Positions 61,383-64,000 of a stretch of 64,000 nt of DNA are shown one piece after another. The DNA is from CAVQUE01 sp046290435 (lineage in GTDB: Bacteria; Actinomycetota; Acidimicrobiia; Acidimicrobiales; UBA8592). The DNA is taken from contig JBKAGO010000032.1 in assembly GCA_046290435.1 (NCBI GenBank), positions 248,001-312,000 on the forward strand. Direction: 5' to 3'. The notes beneath the pieces were generated by a model, which was given only the letters and a program-made list of their open reading frames with translations, was not told where the DNA came from and made no database searches. Within the stretch, counting starts at the first letter, position 1; the number at the start of each line of letters is the position of its first letter. Made by a program: the position numbers and the translations under genes.

Positions 61383-62138
61383 TCACACGACGGGGCCGCC
61401 GGCGATGTCGAGGATCTGCCCGGTGACCCACCCGGCGGCGGGTGAGGCGAAGTAGAGGGCGGCCAGGCCGACGTCCATCGGCTCCCCCATCTTCTTCATC
61501 GGGATCTGCCGGGCGACCTTCGGGAGGTCGTCCTGGGTGAAGCTCATCGCCGTCATCATGATCTCGGTCTCGATCCAGCCCGGGCAGATGCAGTTCACCC
61601 GGACCCGGGGCGCCAACTCCAGGGCAAACGTCTTGGTCAGCGAGTTCACCGCCGCCTTCGCCGCGGCGTAGTGACCGCTGCCGGGCACGCCCCGGTGGGC
61701 GGCGCCGGAGGAGATGTTGAGGATGGAGCCCTGCTCCATCCGCTCGGCGGCGATCACCGACGCCTCCCACAACGCCGTGACGTTGAGGTCGAAGCACAGG
61801 TCCCACCCGCCGCGATCCAGCTCGGCCAGCGGCGTCCGGTGGGGCGACCCGCCGGCGTTGTTGGCCCAGATCGACAGCGACCCGTAGGTGTCGACGGCGG
61901 CGTCGGCGAGCGCCACGAGCTGTGCACGGTCGGTGACGTCGGTCTGCACGGCGATCGCCTGACCACCGGCGGCGACGATGTCGGCGGCGACCCGCTCGAT
62001 CGGCTCGGTCCGACGGGCGGCCACCACCACGCTCGCTCCGGCCCCGGCGTACGCCTTGGCGATGCCCTCGCCGATGCCGGTGCCACCACCGGTGACGACG
62101 GCGACCTGTCCTGTGAGATCGAAAGATTCAGCGCTCAT
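61383..62138 (-). CDS. Short-chain dehydrogenase/reductase (SDR)
   Basis: 251 residues of the classical SDR fold. The cofactor loop is TGGGTGIGEG, followed by NNAG in WANNAGGS, the catalytic serine in NISSGAA, and YxxxK as HYAAAKAAV. The C-terminal PGWIETEIM loop and GQILDIAGGPVV end are standard. A basic AARRT after strand 2 suggests NADP preference. Substrate unknown. Confidence 0.94.
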   Translation of the reverse strand: MSAESFDLTGQVAVVTGGGTGIGEGIAKAYAGAGASVVVAARRTEPIERVAADIVAAGGQAIAVQTDVTDRAQLVALADAAVDTYGSLSIWANNAGGSPHRTPLAELDRGGWDLCFDLNVTALWEASVIAAERMEQGSILNISSGAAHRGVPGSGHYAAAKAAVNSLTKTFALELAPRVRVNCICPGWIETEIMMTAMSFTQDDLPKVARQIPMKKMGEPMDVGLAALYFASPAAGWVTGQILDIAGGPVV

Positions 62139-62282
62139 GGTCCCGACACTACGTCAGCCCCGGGGAGAGCGAGGGCTACGGCGATCTCGAGCAGGAGCGT
62201 CGCCGACGGCGCCGACCGAACCGGGACGCGCCCCAACCGAGCGTCGAGTGGCTCGAAGCTCGGGAGGCCGATGGCGCGTTTC

Positions 62283-62741
62283 TCACCGAGTACGCAGCGA
62301 ACAACCCCGAGACCGAAACGGGAAGGTCAGCTGGCCGGCGACCGAGGAGAGGTTGACGATCACGCCCTCGCCCCGCTGGCGCATGGTCGGCAGCACCGCG
62401 CGGGTGACATCGAGCACGCCGAGGAGGTTGGTGTCGATCTGGCGGATCATGGCGTCTCGTGGGATGGCCTCGAGTGGGCCGAAGGTGTCGTAAGCGGCGT
62501 TGTTGACCAGCACGTCGATGCATCCGAACCGGTCGAGCACGGCCTGGACAGCACGGTCGATGGACTCGATGTCGGTGACGTCGAGCCGGGCGACGAGGGT
62601 ATTGCCGAGCTGCTGCAGATCGGAATCGCCAGGGGCACGCATGGTGGCGACGACGTTCCATCCCTGCCGGTGGAAGTGCTCGGCGGTGGCATGGCCGATG
62701 CCGCTGCTGGCTCCGGTGATGAGGACGGTCCTGGTGGTCAT
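62283..62741 (-). pseudogene. SDR, truncated before the active-site tyrosine
   Basis: The first two-thirds of an SDR: RTVLITGASSGIGHATAEHF, NNAAYDTFGPLEAIPRDAM, and VIVNLSSVAGQLTFPF. After that the sequence turns to unrelated residues (RSRGCSLRTR) and stops, so the YxxxK catalytic pair is missing. GAGG lies before the ATG. The sequence downstream to 62,160 contains no SDR end. Confidence 0.85.
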
Positions 62742-62771
62742 GGGGCCTCTCGTTCGTTGTCGGGTCAAGGT

Positions 62772-62870
62772 TCAGTGGCCTTCGAACAACTCGGGCGGGA
62801 ACCCGCCGGTGCTGATGGGTCCCCACCGGGTCGGGCGGATGCGGATGACCGACTTGTCCTGGTCGGCCAT
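62772..62870 (-). other. 32-residue frame, possible gene remnant
   Basis: Encodes MADQDKSVIRIRPTRWGPIS and TGGFPPELFEGH, preceded by GAGGAA. It may be a tiny gene or the tail of a lost one. I do not recognise it. Confidence 0.3.
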
Positions 62871-62934
62871 GGCCTGTCGTTCCTCGTCCGGTGCTCACAG
62901 CTGTCAATGCCGGACCATGCGATCCGGCAGGCGA

Positions 62935-63237
62935 TCAGTTCGCCCGCCCCGGACCGCCGCGGCGGCGTCCCCGGTGCGGGTCTGCCACGCACGCCATCAG
63001 CGACTGGTAGCGACCGCCAAGTTCGGGCAGGTGCACGGTGAGCGGTTCGGTGAGGTCGAACACCCCGAACGAGTAGAGCGTGTCGCGGTTGGCGCGGACG
63101 GTCACTTGGTGGTGGACGTCGTACGGGGCCCGGACGTGCAGCAGCCCGCCGAGGACCAGCTTGACCCAACCGGTGGTGGTGCTCGGCGCCGAGTCGTCGG
63201 TCTCGAGACCGGGGATCGCGACGACGACCGCTGTCAC
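62935..63237 (-). pseudogene. DUF1254-type protein, internal fragment
   Basis: VTVRANRDTLYSFGVFDLTE, then PLTVHLPELGGRYQSLM, is the core of a DUF1254 domain. It then breaks into arginine-rich residues (DPHRGRRRGGPGRAN) and stops. Its GTG overlaps the GAP fragment's stop (GTGA). Full DUF1254 proteins are two to four times longer. Confidence 0.7.
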
Positions 63238-63389
63238 CAGGCGATCCCGGCGATCCACGCGACCATGAACGAGAGGCTGTTCGAGCGGGCCCGGCTGCTG
63301 AACAGCATCAGGATCACCGCTGCGATCGGGATCGGGCTGACCGCGATCCCCACCGCGTAGCCCAGGGTCTCGCCGATCGCGTCGCCCAC
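63234..63389 (-). pseudogene. GAP/Sap-like membrane protein, N-terminal fragment
   Basis: 51 residues from GTG: GDAIGETLGYAVGIAVSPIP, IAAVILMLFSSRARSNSLSF. This matches the first membrane segments of the GAP (Sap, sulfolipid-addressing) family. A stop follows WIAGIAW, whereas full proteins have about 220 residues and six segments. Confidence 0.7.
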
Positions 63390-63413
63390 TTCAAACCCTC
63401 AGAACTCGAACGC

Positions 63414-63548
63414 TCATCGGAGCGGTTCCGGCACCGGCGGCACCCGGCTGCCGTCGAGAAGCTCGGGACGCGGCCGGTACGGGCGGATCGCGTCGTTCCC
63501 GGCCGTCTCGGCCCGGGCGACGTTGTCCACGTTCACGATCTCCGACAT
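63414..63548 (-). pseudogene. DUF1254-like N-terminal stub
   Basis: 44 residues beginning MSEIVNVDNVARAETAGNDA after a strong AAGGAG site. VDNVARAET resembles the start of DUF1254/DUF1214 proteins (VDNFVRAET). Together with 62,935-63,237 it suggests one gene broken by insertion of the GAP fragment. A small real protein is the alternative. Confidence 0.5.
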
Positions 63549-63741
63549 CACCTTCTCCTTGCCGCCGCAAAGCCTCTCCGTGACAGTGCGTGACCCAACG
63601 GTTCGCCTCAGCAGGGCCGAAGGACCCCCGGTCGATGACTCGGTCGCGTGACATCGAGGCCGCTCGAGGTCGGACAACGCGATGATGCCCCAGCTTGCCC
63701 AGAGTCGAACACCCGTGACGTCCGAACAGCTCGATACCGAC

Positions 63742-63780
63742 CGTCCATATAGTAGTGCAACGGGCGTCCATGTGGTAGCG
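63742..63780. promoter_or_regulatory. Direct repeat ahead of the terminal ATPase gene
   Basis: CGTCCATATAGTAGTG (63,742-63,757) and CGTCCATGTGGTAGCG (63,765-63,780) are 12 of 16 identical and offset by 23 bp. They end 8 nt before the GTG start, so they may be operator sites or part of a promoter. Confidence 0.5.
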
Positions 63781-63788
63781 TTGGATGC

Positions 63789-64000
63789 GTGGCGTACCAG
63801 CCTCGGATCGTTGACAAGGAAATCGACGAGCTCCTCACCGGCCTCCCAGCGATTGCACTGGAAGGACCGAAGGCCGTCGGCAAGACCGAGACCGCGATGC
63901 GGCGAGCTGGGACGGTCCATCGACTGGACGATCCCGGCCAGCTCGAGGTCTTTCGCGCCGCGCCGCAGCGCCTCGTCGAGGGTGACCCACCGGTGCTGGT
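63789..64000 (+). CDS. AAA_14/DUF4143-type ATPase, 5' end only
   Basis: The first 70 residues from a GTG: AYQPRIVDKEIDELLTGLPA, then the P-loop IALEGPKAVGKTETAMR, then VHRLDDPGQLEVFRAAPQRL. This is the start of the ATP-binding AAA_14 domain in DUF4143 proteins, which usually have about 400 residues. It continues beyond the window. Function in this family is not established. Confidence 0.85.
   Translation, partial: MAYQPRIVDKEIDELLTGLPAIALEGPKAVGKTETAMRRAGTVHRLDDPGQLEVFRAAPQRLVEGDPPVL

Noticed and set aside
1..64000. tRNA, rRNA genes or CRISPR arrays
   Set aside because: No cloverleaf-like sequence with a GGTTCGAATCC-type arm, no rRNA stretch and no regularly spaced repeats were seen by eye; a short tRNA could be missed without a scan.

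Overview
The window is about 64 kb of very GC-rich DNA with dense, short-spaced genes and many GTG or TTG starts. The gene mix suggests a free-living actinobacterium, possibly of the Acidimicrobiia: a 13E12/DUF222-type HNH endonuclease, ECF sigma factors with membrane anti-sigma partners, a cytochrome P450, family III CoA transferase, DUF418, DUF1971, DUF4166 and GAP-family proteins, and a KaiC-like ATPase. The taxonomic guess is inference. I saw no rRNA, tRNA, CRISPR array or intact insertion sequence.

Layout. 0-5 kb: a truncated calcium-type P-ATPase, a broken OsmC-like start, a conserved hypothetical and a secreted serine hydrolase. 5-10 kb: a TetR regulator with a perfect palindrome in front of it, then a P450, a nitronate monooxygenase-type flavoprotein and a DUF418 membrane protein. 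10-17 kb: fragments of an rRNA/tRNA methyltransferase and a CoA transferase, an HNH endonuclease, a toxin-antitoxin pair, an ECF sigma/anti-sigma pair, a nitroreductase and a VOC protein. 16.5-23 kb: a PRMT-like methyltransferase followed by a peroxiredoxin-like gene with an in-frame TGA (a probable selenoprotein), then KatG, a ferredoxin and a fatty acid desaturase. 23-31 kb: a GroEL paralogue, an ECF sigma factor and a ZnuABC-like metal transporter co-transcribed with a probable anti-sigma gene. 31-46 kb: a CPH-type copper ATPase, SulP, fructose bisphosphatase, an FAD-Rieske fusion, a giant AAA regulator divergent from a nitrilase, and a decayed MFS transporter. 46-55 kb: aldehyde dehydrogenase, MerR, an SRPBCC/DoxX-DUF4166 pair, a double-KaiC plus MerR-receiver module, STAS, and an intact CoA transferase. 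55-64 kb: degenerate copies of the 10-16 kb genes, a cNMP-patatin, a carboxylesterase/TetR pair, SDRs, a cluster of truncated genes and the start of an ATPase.

Two observations stand out. First, the gene at 17,563-18,090 has TGA exactly where the catalytic residue of a UxxC redox motif should be, and a SECIS-like hairpin lies 20 nt downstream; it is 12 nt behind the PRMT-like gene. Second, the block at 10.05-16.0 kb and the block at 53.3-59.0 kb are collinear paralogous segments. Pieces of at least six genes recur in the same order and orientation, and nearly every gene is intact in only one of the two copies. This looks like an old large duplication followed by reciprocal deletion. The hairpin between two of these genes has diverged with compensatory base changes.
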